Source: Sutcliffiella horikoshii (GTDB lineage: Bacteria; Bacillota; Bacilli; Bacillales; Bacillaceae_I). Taken from it: a stretch of DNA of 64,000 nt. Position 1 is the stretch's first letter, and each line of letters begins with the position of its first letter. Both the position numbers and the translations under genes were made by a program. Under the pieces are notes generated by a model that did no database searches, was not told the DNA's origin, and saw only the letters and a program-made list of their open reading frames with translations. Below, in pieces: positions 43,880 to 51,221 of the stretch. The stretch is taken from the NCBI RefSeq assembly GCF_019931755.1, contig NZ_CP082921.1, positions 62,001 through 126,000 of the forward strand. The letters are read 5' to 3'.

Positions 43880-44825
43880 GGGAACACACCTCAACCATAT
43901 CTGTGTTAATACTTACGGACTCATTAAACGGATTTTCAAAGACTACATTAGGGTGAATCTTCCTATGCTGGTCTGCAATTGGGTCAAAAACGCGTAATGT
44001 CAACTCCGGAAAAAACTGGTCTACTCGCCCTACAATAGCATACAAAATCCCTGGGCACCTCTCACTTTCATTATCTATAGAAGAAGGTATCGCAGCCATA
44101 GTATGGTGTGAATGGATCTCCATTACCTTTTTAAAAGGAATATCCATTAGCCTTTCTGCAATAGAATATGCCTCTTCAACAGGCTGAACTAAATATCTGC
44201 TTACTAATTGCGACGGAATGTCCATGAAGAATTCTCTCGTTTTAACATTTATATAAATATCAGCATGCAATTCCACCCCGTAACGTTCTGAGTACTCTTT
44301 AGCTAATGATATAAAATCACTAAGTATAGAGAATGGAATCTTCAAGCTAGAAAAAGAACTCTCTGAATCAGAGAGCCCTTTCTTCTTTGCCTTTGGAACA
44401 GCAATAATCATATTCTTCTTTTTTAGATATACCATTTCAGTATAAGCTGCTACTAAATCTGGATAATCTTTTTCTAATCTCTTTCTTACATCATCTCCTG
44501 TAATTTTTTCATATTTGATCTCTTCTTTAGATTTTGTAGGGATACCGTTCTCTAGTTCTTCTGTAGTGAAGTACTCAGTGATAGGTAATTGCTCTCCCAA
44601 ATGATAAATATTAGTGTCAAAATTAACATCGAATGTGTCATTCTCTTTCTTTGCAGCTGGTTCATTACCTTTAGAAACTGTTGCTGCTTTCTTTCTTGCT
44701 TCCTCTAAGAGGTTGCGTGATTCCTCTTGCTGCTTCTTTCTCACTTCTTCCTCTTGCTGTTTTTTTACAGCTACCTCATCAGTAATATTAAACATAGAAA
44801 AAATGTCTGTTTGTTCAATTGTCAT
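43872..44825 (-). CDS. PRTRC protein A-like JAMM/MPN+ isopeptidase
   Basis: The 317-residue protein starts at ATG 44825 behind GAGGAG. A charged, coiled N-terminus (KKQQEEEVRKKQQEE) leads to a C-terminal JAB domain with a complete zinc motif: MEIHSHHTMAAIPSSID near residues 231-247 fits HxH-x7-S-x2-D. Such enzymes cleave isopeptide bonds or process ubiquitin-like precursors. A basic internal stretch VPKAKKKGL lies near 145. It sits between the E2-like and E1-like genes, as in PRTRC clusters. Confidence 0.85.
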   Translation of the reverse strand: MTIEQTDIFSMFNITDEVAVKKQQEEEVRKKQQEESRNLLEEARKKAATVSKGNEPAAKKENDTFDVNFDTNIYHLGEQLPITEYFTTEELENGIPTKSKEEIKYEKITGDDVRKRLEKDYPDLVAAYTEMVYLKKKNMIIAVPKAKKKGLSDSESSFSSLKIPFSILSDFISLAKEYSERYGVELHADIYINVKTREFFMDIPSQLVSRYLVQPVEEAYSIAERLMDIPFKKVMEIHSHHTMAAIPSSIDNESERCPGILYAIVGRVDQFFPELTLRVFDPIADQHRKIHPNVVFENPFNESVSINTDMVEVCSHV

Positions 44826-44848
44826 TGTAATTCTCCTCTCAAAATTTT

Positions 44849-45535
44849 TTATTTATCATTTTTACCAAGACTAAAAAATGAATAAAAGGTATCATCTAGT
44901 GGTAACAGTATGTCTTCGTTAAACTCTTTGTTATTAAAATCTTCCATCAACAACTTCCATAGTGGTTCTTTCGTTGTCGTCTTAGATCCATAGTCACTAG
45001 AGAAAGGGGAGTTGAAAAATAATGAGTGCATACTTTCCAACTCGCTTATACAACCTATATCAGGAAGTGTTGTGCCTCCCATACAAACTCGTCCACTATC
45101 ATCAACATGAGAGTAGGGGAAGTTAAAGATAGGTGTAGTAGGGGTTAGTTTTCTCTTGCCCTTCACTGCTACGATTCTATCTAAACTAACACTATAGGTA
45201 CAATTTTCTTTTAATTTTTCCTCCTGTAAACAATACCTAAAGATAAGTCTTGGAAAGCCTACATTAATTTTGTTATTAGAATATTCAATAGTCCATATTT
45301 GCTTTGGCACCTCTATATACACATTTATTCCAGAAGTTGTCACTGTGTGTTTTATACAGTTTCTAGGAAGCATAGGACTCTCCGACATATTTTCACTAGC
45401 ATATGAAAAAACACTTAACAAATCGTCTAATGCCATTTGAAAATTAGTAACACGACCATTTTCTACTTGCCTAACCTCAACATAATCATTTAAATTACGC
45501 AACTTCTTCGAGTCTATCGTTATTTCGATTTTCAC
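44849..45535 (-). CDS. PRTRC protein B-like E2 conjugating-enzyme-fold protein
   Basis: The 228-residue protein includes INVGFPRLIFRYCL and IFNFPYSHVDDSGRVCMGGTTLPDI near residues 138-160. The Cys in SGRVCMGG occupies the place of the E2 active-site Cys just after the FPYxHV strand, the pattern of the PRTRC protein B/E2-like family. It would accept an activated ubiquitin-like protein from the E1-like partner. It overlaps the 183-aa gene upstream and lies 23 bp before the JAMM gene. Confidence 0.75.
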   Translation of the reverse strand: MKIEITIDSKKLRNLNDYVEVRQVENGRVTNFQMALDDLLSVFSYASENMSESPMLPRNCIKHTVTTSGINVYIEVPKQIWTIEYSNNKINVGFPRLIFRYCLQEEKLKENCTYSVSLDRIVAVKGKRKLTPTTPIFNFPYSHVDDSGRVCMGGTTLPDIGCISELESMHSLFFNSPFSSDYGSKTTTKEPLWKLLMEDFNNKEFNEDILLPLDDTFYSFFSLGKNDK

Positions 45536-46046
45536 TCATTTCTACCTCCAATTTCTCGTTAAGCAGTAGAGATTCTTTATGAAGCTCTAACATAACCTCT
45601 GTTAGTTCGTGGAAGTTACCAACAAACTCTACTGAAATAGAAATACCTTTATTACTTGGGAGAAGGTTTATGCTTGCAACTTCTTCATAAAATTCTCCTG
45701 TGCTTTTATCAATCATTTCTGAAATAAGAGTTTTGTTCATTTTTATTGCTCTCTCTAAGTTAAGATCAGTAATGATAATTACTAATTCACAAGCGCTAAC
45801 ATCATACATTTCTCTAAATTCCTCAGAGTTATTTTGGTAATAATCATATGTCTCAATTTGTTGAAATACACCTTTAATGCCTTCAACAAAAATTTCTAAA
45901 CTATGCCCTTCATCATATCTATTGATATGTACCATAGGACTAGCAAAATTACTCACGTTTACACCATAGTCATGAAAAAGTTTTAAAGTGTAAAGGTTGC
46001 TACAAGACATAATGTAGCTATCTAGGTCATAAACATCCATTTGCAT
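45495..46046 (-). CDS. 183-aa PRTRC-operon hypothetical protein
   Basis: ATG 46046, with GAGAGGAG about 11 bases away. The sequence is acidic and mixed alpha/beta (LEIFVEGIKGVFQQIETYDYY; ELVIIITDLNLERAIKMNKTL; ISISVEFVGNFHELTEVMLELH). It ends NNDRLEEVA, with no Gly-Gly tail, so it is not an obvious ubiquitin-like substrate. It overlaps the E2-like gene by 41 bp. Family unknown. Confidence 0.6.
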   Translation of the reverse strand: MQMDVYDLDSYIMSCSNLYTLKLFHDYGVNVSNFASPMVHINRYDEGHSLEIFVEGIKGVFQQIETYDYYQNNSEEFREMYDVSACELVIIITDLNLERAIKMNKTLISEMIDKSTGEFYEEVASINLLPSNKGISISVEFVGNFHELTEVMLELHKESLLLNEKLEVEMSENRNNDRLEEVA

Positions 46047-46063
46047 AGATAAACTAGCTCCTC

Positions 46064-46414
46064 TCAGATGAAAATATCCTCTTCATCTTTTTTGTATTTT
46101 TTCTTATGAGACTCTGTCATTGCGTAGAAAACTTTTAAAATGTTGTCATATCTTACTAACAAATTTTCAGGATCAGCAATGAAACATTCTCCACCTTCAT
46201 CCCAGTGTAGTGGCAGCATGTTAATGACATCTATAGCATCACGAACATCCTTGACAGAGAAGGAATCGAAGTCAATCTCTTTTGTAGGTGTATGAGTCCA
46301 TATATAATGAATTGCTTTAGCTGTGCCAGAACAATCCTCCACTTCTGCTATCTCTTCATTTTTTACTTCAAAGGGCTTTAGTCCATCTTGAAGTTTTTCA
46401 AAGTTTATTCTCAT
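46064..46414 (-). CDS. 116-aa PRTRC-operon hypothetical protein
   Basis: Start ATG 46414 (MRINFEKLQDGL) behind GGAGG. Acidic, with EIDFDSFSVKDVRDAIDVINMLPLHWDEGGECF in the middle and a Lys/Asp-rich end. It may be a small partner of the E1/E2/JAMM set. No Gly-Gly terminus. It follows dnaN after a terminator hairpin. Confidence 0.6.
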   Translation of the reverse strand: MRINFEKLQDGLKPFEVKNEEIAEVEDCSGTAKAIHYIWTHTPTKEIDFDSFSVKDVRDAIDVINMLPLHWDEGGECFIADPENLLVRYDNILKVFYAMTESHKKKYKKDEEDIFI

Positions 46415-46428
46415 AGAATCCTCCATAT

Positions 46429-46456
46429 AAAAAAGAAGGGGAGTACCCTTCTTTTT
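46429..46456 (-). terminator. intercistronic terminator after dnaN
   Basis: AGAAGGG/CCCTTCT stem with flanking A-run and TTTTTT on the minus strand, between the dnaN stop and the next gene. Confidence 0.7.
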
Positions 46457-46460
46457 TGTT

Positions 46461-47573
46461 TTATGCAGTACGAACAGGAAGAATTAGTTGTAATTCTTCT
46501 TCATCTGGTACTACTACAAACGGTCTCATTTGTCCGTTAAAGCATAATTCCACCTGTTCTTTATCAATGCTTTTAAGTGCGTCTTGAAGGTATTTTACAT
46601 TGAAAGAAATGGTGAAATCCTCTTCTCCTTCGTAAGCATCGTATGGTATCTCTATTTTTCCTTTCCCTTTTTGCGATTGATTGGTGGATAGATGTGCCGC
46701 TCCATTTATATGAAGCTTAACAATCCCACCTTTATTATCGTCGGCAGATAGGGAAAGTCCTTTTAGTATATCTAATCCATCGTATAGCTCTGATCGCTTT
46801 ATTGTTAGTTTGCTTTTATGCTCTGTTGGGATTAATCGAGAAGTATCTGGATAATTCCCTTCAAGTAATCTTGAGAGGTAAAGAGTATTACCGTTTCTAA
46901 AAAGTACTTGTTGCCCGTTGTGGTATAGGTCTACTTCTTCATCTGAGAACACCTTACTAGCGTTATCTAGGCTTTTAGCGGGTATTACCAGCTTAAGCTC
47001 TTTGTCTGATTTGGTAGGCTTTGAAACTCGGCTAAGTCGGTGTGAATCTGTACATACCAACCTACAATACCCATTGACAATTTCTAAGCATATTCCTGTC
47101 AAAAGTGGTCTTACCTCGCTAGTAGATGCAGAAAATGCTGTCTTCCTAATCAAATCCCTAAATTCATTTCCACTATAAGTAACCGTAGGGCTGCTATTTA
47201 GGTGAAAATCGTTAAATTTAGGGTATTCATCTGCGTCCAAAGTGATAATATTGAAGTCACTTTTCCCACTGACGATTTGACAATTAGGTCCTACTGAAGA
47301 AACCTGTATTTCCTTCTTAAGTTTCTTTGAAATTTCCACTACATTCTTTGGTAATACCGCTTTTCCTTCAGACAATATAGTCAAATTTTTATCATCTGCA
47401 GGTATTGAGTAGCGAATTGTTTCTGTAGCATCTGATCCGGTTAAGACAAGTTTGTCCATTGTTACCTCAAACAGAATACCTTGAAGAATAAGGATGCTAT
47501 GTTTGGGTGACACCACTTTCATTACTTTGTTTAAACCTTCTAGTAATACTTCTTTGTTAATAGTAAATTGCAT
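46461..47573 (-). CDS. dnaN: plasmid-encoded DNA polymerase III beta sliding clamp
   Basis: The 370-residue protein is collinear with bacterial beta clamps: MQFTINKEVLLEGLNKVMKVVSPK, ILQGILFEV, RKTAFSASTSEVRPLLTGICLEI, VCTDSHRLSRV, SRLLEGNYPDTSRLIPTEHKS and the C-terminal LILPVRTA (usually PVRTY/F). All three clamp domains are present at full length. It tethers polymerases to DNA. A plasmid copy suggests dedicated replication or repair of plasmid DNA. It follows the Rad52-family gene after a hairpin terminator. Confidence 0.93.
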   Translation of the reverse strand: MQFTINKEVLLEGLNKVMKVVSPKHSILILQGILFEVTMDKLVLTGSDATETIRYSIPADDKNLTILSEGKAVLPKNVVEISKKLKKEIQVSSVGPNCQIVSGKSDFNIITLDADEYPKFNDFHLNSSPTVTYSGNEFRDLIRKTAFSASTSEVRPLLTGICLEIVNGYCRLVCTDSHRLSRVSKPTKSDKELKLVIPAKSLDNASKVFSDEEVDLYHNGQQVLFRNGNTLYLSRLLEGNYPDTSRLIPTEHKSKLTIKRSELYDGLDILKGLSLSADDNKGGIVKLHINGAAHLSTNQSQKGKGKIEIPYDAYEGEEDFTISFNVKYLQDALKSIDKEQVELCFNGQMRPFVVVPDEEELQLILPVRTA

Positions 47574-47597
47574 AATTTCTCCTCCTAATTTTTAATA

Positions 47598-47636
47598 TAA
47601 AAAAGCATGAAGTAGCTTTTTAGCTAGTTCATGCTT
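47598..47636 (-). terminator. intercistronic terminator between the Rad52-family gene and dnaN
   Basis: AAGCATGAACTAGCT/AGCTACTTCATGCTT stem followed by TTTTTTAT on the minus strand. Confidence 0.75.
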
Positions 47637-47643
47637 CGACTCT

Positions 47644-48663
47644 TTAAGCAGTTCGCACTTGAGCTTCTTGGCGAATCATACTAATAATTTGTTCAACATC
47701 CTCTTTTTTGACTTTAAAGAATAAGTCTGGAATGCCTTGAAGAGGTACTTTAAGGACAATCTGACAATAATTCAATAGCTGGTCTGCAGTAAGTTTGTTT
47801 TGTTTTGCGCATGCAATCAAAGCTGCTACAGGTTTGAGTACCCAGTAATAACTTTGTAACTCGTTTTCTGATGCGCTGTTTAAATCTCTGGATTTAGTTC
47901 CCGGATTAGCCTTTAAGAAAAGAGGGAATTTTGCTTCGAGCGGCATATCAATAATTCTTTCTTGATCTGCAATAGCTCGAAGTGCATCTTTCTTGTTAAA
48001 TGGTTTTACATTTGAATTCCCGACACTAGATGTCTGTTGATTTGTGTCTCTCTGGTTTGATACATTGCCTTGTATAGGGCCGTTTCCACCTTGAACAGGA
48101 GCTTTTTGTTTAGGGGCAGTTGTTTTAGCACCTACTGGCAATGCCCAATTAGGTAGTTCTGGGTTTATCCAGTATCCAGTAATATTTTGCTTCTTATCAT
48201 TGAGATAATTTTCACCTTTTTGGTTAGTTCGATTTTGATGAACATCCACCCAAACTTCAGTAAGATCATACAAATAACGACCAATACCAAATTGAACAGC
48301 TGCACGTTTCATCGAACTACTAATTGCACCCTTAGTAGGTTCAATGTTTGTAAGATCAGCACCGTCCCATTTTGTAGTTTTATTACCGTTAATATTAACA
48401 GTAATCCCACATAGAACACCGCCATGAATCTCTTTGAAATTATTTTCCCAACCAAACGGACCAAAGATTGCATCTAAACGCTCCATAATAGCTCTGTTTT
48501 GAACATAAGGAACAACAATAGCTTTAGGGCCATTGTTAGTATTAAAGCACCTTTGAACTCTCCATTCGATGTCCTTCTCAGGAAACGGATCTTTCAACTT
48601 ATCTTGCAATTCATAGATTGAAAGAAGCGGCCCCTCCGTACAATTTATTCCGTTTTTTGTCAT
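47644..48663 (-). CDS. Rad52/Rad22-family single-strand annealing protein
   Basis: Start ATG 48663 (MTKNGINC) behind AGAAGGAGTG; the in-frame GTG at 48672 lies within that site. Residues about 15-170 match Rad52/22-type annealing proteins: IEWRVQRCF, AIVVPYVQNRAIMERLDAIFGPFGWENNF, KTTKWDGADLTNIEPTKGAISSSMKRAAVQFGIGRYLYDL. A Gln/Asn-rich linker (200-230) joins a helical C-terminal domain. It should anneal complementary ssDNA, for example during repair of incoming plasmid DNA, together with the plasmid SSB. First gene of the operon behind leader B4. Confidence 0.85.
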   Translation of the reverse strand: MTKNGINCTEGPLLSIYELQDKLKDPFPEKDIEWRVQRCFNTNNGPKAIVVPYVQNRAIMERLDAIFGPFGWENNFKEIHGGVLCGITVNINGNKTTKWDGADLTNIEPTKGAISSSMKRAAVQFGIGRYLYDLTEVWVDVHQNRTNQKGENYLNDKKQNITGYWINPELPNWALPVGAKTTAPKQKAPVQGGNGPIQGNVSNQRDTNQQTSSVGNSNVKPFNKKDALRAIADQERIIDMPLEAKFPLFLKANPGTKSRDLNSASENELQSYYWVLKPVAALIACAKQNKLTADQLLNYCQIVLKVPLQGIPDLFFKVKKEDVEQIISMIRQEAQVRTA

Positions 48664-48879
48664 GCTAAACACTCCTTCTAAAGGTTTTATTCAATTACAT
48701 TTTTTTTGCGTCAACAAAAAAAGCCCTTGGGTTGTTTAGTATTCATACATAGCGTATGACCAAACAGCCCAAAGGCTTTATATATAGTGAGAGAATACCC
48801 GCTGACGTAAACCGTCGCAAAAAATATAGAAAATAATTGAATATAAGGTTATTATAACGAAAGGTACAAAAAAATAAAA
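48664..48879 (-). promoter_or_regulatory. family-B leader B4: promoter, AGCGG hairpin and attenuator
   Basis: TATAAT at 48851-48856 with a weak -35 on the minus strand. The leader has a T-rich tract, GC, hairpin GACG-gttta-CGTC (48804-48816), AGCGGG, then the terminator 48715-48779, then CCTTTAGAAGGAGTGTTTAGC before ATG. Confidence 0.7.
48715..48779 (-). terminator. leader terminator (attenuator) of B4
   Basis: AAAGCCTTTGGG pairs with CCCAAGGGCTTT over 12 bp, with an inner TGTTT/AAACA stem, followed by TTTTTTTG. Confidence 0.85.
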
Positions 48880-48956
48880 TACATATTACCTAGAATGTTC
48901 AAGAAATTGAAAAAATGTGGTATTATGAAGAAAATATTATACTTAAGCAATTACTG

Positions 48957-48992
48957 CTCATATTTCTCGTTGGGAGAAGTGTGAGTTTTTTT
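48957..48992 (+). terminator. leader terminator upstream of the Xre-type gene
   Basis: CTCATATTTCTC/GAGAAGTGTGAG forms 12 bp (with G-U pairs) around a TTGG-type loop and is followed by seven Ts. An extended -10 TGGTATTAT lies at 48918-48926, so this too is a terminator in a leader, but without the family A or B motifs. Confidence 0.65.
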
Positions 48993-49014
48993 GTTTTTAA
49001 GGAGGTTATTTTTC

Positions 49015-49266
49015 ATGAATCCTATGAAATTAGAACAAATAACTATCGAAACTGATGTAGAACGATTAATACTATTAAGAAAAAAACTTGAGAAAAAACA
49101 ATATGAGTTTGCCAGAGAGCTTGGGATCAGCACGAATTACCTGGTAGCAGTAGAAAACTACCGGTTACCATTTTCAAACAAGCTTAAGAGGAAAGTAGAT
49201 CGTTATCTAAATAACTTAGAAATGGAGAAAGTTATGCATGACTCAAGTGCTTGTTTATTTAAATAA
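49015..49266 (+). CDS. small Xre/Cro-type helix-turn-helix regulator
   Basis: Start ATG 49015 (MNPMKLEQIT) behind AAGGAGG; 83 residues. Residues about 22-60 form the helix-turn-helix: LILLRKKLEKKQYEFARELGISTNYLVAVENYRLPFSNKLKRKVDRYL. It would bind DNA as a dimer. It overlaps the next gene (start 49238), so both are co-expressed. A likely local regulator of this operon; targets unknown. Confidence 0.7.
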   Translation: MNPMKLEQITIETDVERLILLRKKLEKKQYEFARELGISTNYLVAVENYRLPFSNKLKRKVDRYLNNLEMEKVMHDSSACLFK

Positions 49267-50695
49267 TCAAATAGAATTGCAGAAAGTTCTAGATTCTTTC
49301 AAAGCAGCACAAGTGAATGATGGAGATATTGACATTGTCGTAGCAAACTCAAAAGAAGAATTCCTTACTTTTTGCCAAAAGGATCCGTACCATTATTATG
49401 TTATTGATAATGAGGAATATTTACCTTTGCTTAGTGAGAAAGATGGGGTAGCTTTACTTTGTTTCGGGAGCGGTAAGCAGTTCAATAGAGAAGAGAGAAA
49501 AATCAGGTTTGCTAATGTGTATGAATTAACAAAGTGGTTAATGAACTTACGAAGCTTATCCGTTAAAAGTCCAGTCCAACGTAAGAAAAAGGCAACCAAA
49601 AAAAACACTAAAAATACAAAGGATTTATTCAATGATTCTAAGGTCGATAATGATTCTGTAGAAAGCTCAAAACTTAAAGAAAAAGAGACTGTAACAGAGG
49701 TATCAAAAGGGGAAGAACCTGAACCTATACTACCAGATCATAGCTATAATAATGACTACCTAGATGAAAATGATATGGAAGTTTCGACTATTGCTGAACA
49801 AATAGATATAGAGGACCAAAAGGAAAGAATAGCCTTTAGAGCAAAAGAGATTAGAAAGAAGATATTCCACGGTGTAAGCTGGGATGATAATAAAACAATT
49901 GGGGTGTGGTCTCCACTACATAGAGTGGGTGTAACGACATTTCTAATAAATTACGCAATTTTTTTAGGCTCACAAAAGATACAATGTGCAGTAATTGAAG
50001 CATTGAATGAAAATCACCTCTTAAAAACAGTGCTAAAAAGATACAATGAACCTCCTGAATTGTGGACTTCATATGCAACAGCACTACACAATCCTGATGA
50101 AGATATGGATAAAGTTACTTGGACTTATAAAAATGTATTTTGGCTACCATTAGATTCAAAGGATATACATTATAATTGGGATGAAGACAATTTGTATCAC
50201 TACTACAACAATGCTAATTACTTCGATACTCTCCTTGTAGATTTACCTACAGGAAAGATGGCGGAATTTACACTCCAAACCCTAAACCATCTAAAGGAAT
50301 TATGGGTGATTGTCGATGATTCATACCATCAATTAGAAGCCTGGAAAAATTATATTCATAATCTTGCCGAAACACACAACATTAAAGTGTATCTTATTTT
50401 TAATAAAGAATTTGAATTTAGCCAAGCGAACAGACTCGCTGAGGAATTAGAACTTCCTTTGCTCGCTGCACTTCCTCCGCTACAGGAAGAAATTATGAGG
50501 AACGCCTATGAAAACAAACCTATTATCGAACAAAAATATGTATTGGAGCAACTGATTAATCCATTTACGGAAATAACCAAACATCTAATAGGTAGTGAGT
50601 TTCTATATATAAAAGCTAATGAATCCTTCCTTAGTAGGAGTCTGACAAGATTTCAGAAAGCGTTGCAGACCAAAAAGAAGCATGGTATTATTTGA
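49238..50695 (+). CDS. CpaE/MinD-like protein without the P-loop lysine
   Basis: The 485-residue protein has a receiver-like N-terminus (YLNNQIELQKVLDSFKAAQVNDGDIDIVVA), a basic KKKATKKNTKNTK linker near 110-130, and a MinD-type domain with the P-loop position SPLHRVGVTTFL near residue 224. The Lys of the Walker A motif is absent. LLVDLPTGKMAEFTLQTLNHLKELWVIVDDS resembles the ParA-family Walker B region. It is a distant relative of the first gene of the Tad operon and of tadZ. It may position a machine such as the T4SS or Tad apparatus; inference. Confidence 0.6.
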   Translation: MTQVLVYLNNQIELQKVLDSFKAAQVNDGDIDIVVANSKEEFLTFCQKDPYHYYVIDNEEYLPLLSEKDGVALLCFGSGKQFNREERKIRFANVYELTKWLMNLRSLSVKSPVQRKKKATKKNTKNTKDLFNDSKVDNDSVESSKLKEKETVTEVSKGEEPEPILPDHSYNNDYLDENDMEVSTIAEQIDIEDQKERIAFRAKEIRKKIFHGVSWDDNKTIGVWSPLHRVGVTTFLINYAIFLGSQKIQCAVIEALNENHLLKTVLKRYNEPPELWTSYATALHNPDEDMDKVTWTYKNVFWLPLDSKDIHYNWDEDNLYHYYNNANYFDTLLVDLPTGKMAEFTLQTLNHLKELWVIVDDSYHQLEAWKNYIHNLAETHNIKVYLIFNKEFEFSQANRLAEELELPLLAALPPLQEEIMRNAYENKPIIEQKYVLEQLINPFTEITKHLIGSEFLYIKANESFLSRSLTRFQKALQTKKKHGII

Positions 50696-50854
50696 TTAAT
50701 CAGTTATTTATTGCTTTTTTATGCGACACTTTTAGTCAGCGGAAACCAATATAAAAATACGAGCGGTCTTTGGATCATAGTTTAAGTGACTTATAGTTAC
50801 TAATAAACTATCTTCCATTGACCGCTTTTTATTTGAGAGAGAGGTGAATTGGAG
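50663..50854 (+). promoter_or_regulatory. family-B leader B5: promoter, AGCGG hairpin and attenuator
   Basis: TTGCAG (50663-50668), 17-bp spacer, TATTAT (50686-50691) inside the end of the preceding gene. Then a T-rich tract, GC, hairpin GAC-acttttA-GTC (50725-50737), AGCGG (50738-50742), the terminator, and GAGAGAGGTG before ATG 50855. Confidence 0.75.
50762..50833 (+). terminator. leader terminator (attenuator) of B5
   Basis: AGCGGTC/GACCGCT outer and ATAGTTTA/TAAACTAT inner stems; 5' arm contains TCTTTGG; TTTTTATTT follows. Confidence 0.8.
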
Positions 50855-51187
50855 ATGAATTTAGAAGGTAAATTACGCGAAATTAAGAAAGTGCTCATGA
50901 GTGGTAATACAATTAGAATCGGTCCCCATACAAAGGATCAACTTATGAAACGAGGTTATACAAGAAGAGACATTTTATGGTGTATTTTCAATGGAAGAAT
51001 TACAGAGGTCCAAAAAGGCATGAATTATCATGTAGAAAGAATTTGTCCCACTTATGTTATTGCTGGTAGAGACTATTTTGAAAATCCTATTGCAGTCGTT
51101 ATTTCTGATGAAGGCAATAATACGTTTTCATTAGTTACTACAATGCCACCAACTGACAAAAGACGTTTTAAAGAGACAATTTCTTAA
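50855..51187 (+). CDS. DUF4258-like small protein
   Basis: ATG 50855 behind AGAGGTG; 110 residues. Contains RIGPHTKDQLMKRGYTRRDILWCIFNG, YHVERICPTYVIAGRDYFENPIAVVISDEG and a C-terminal LVTTMPPTDKR, the pattern of DUF4258 proteins, a small domain often found near mobile-element toxins and nucleases. No antitoxin is seen beside it. It leads the operon with the primase-like protein. Confidence 0.6.
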   Translation: MNLEGKLREIKKVLMSGNTIRIGPHTKDQLMKRGYTRRDILWCIFNGRITEVQKGMNYHVERICPTYVIAGRDYFENPIAVVISDEGNNTFSLVTTMPPTDKRRFKETIS

Positions 51188-51221
51188 TTAAAAAAACCTT
51201 TAGAAAGTGTGTGTGAAAAGT

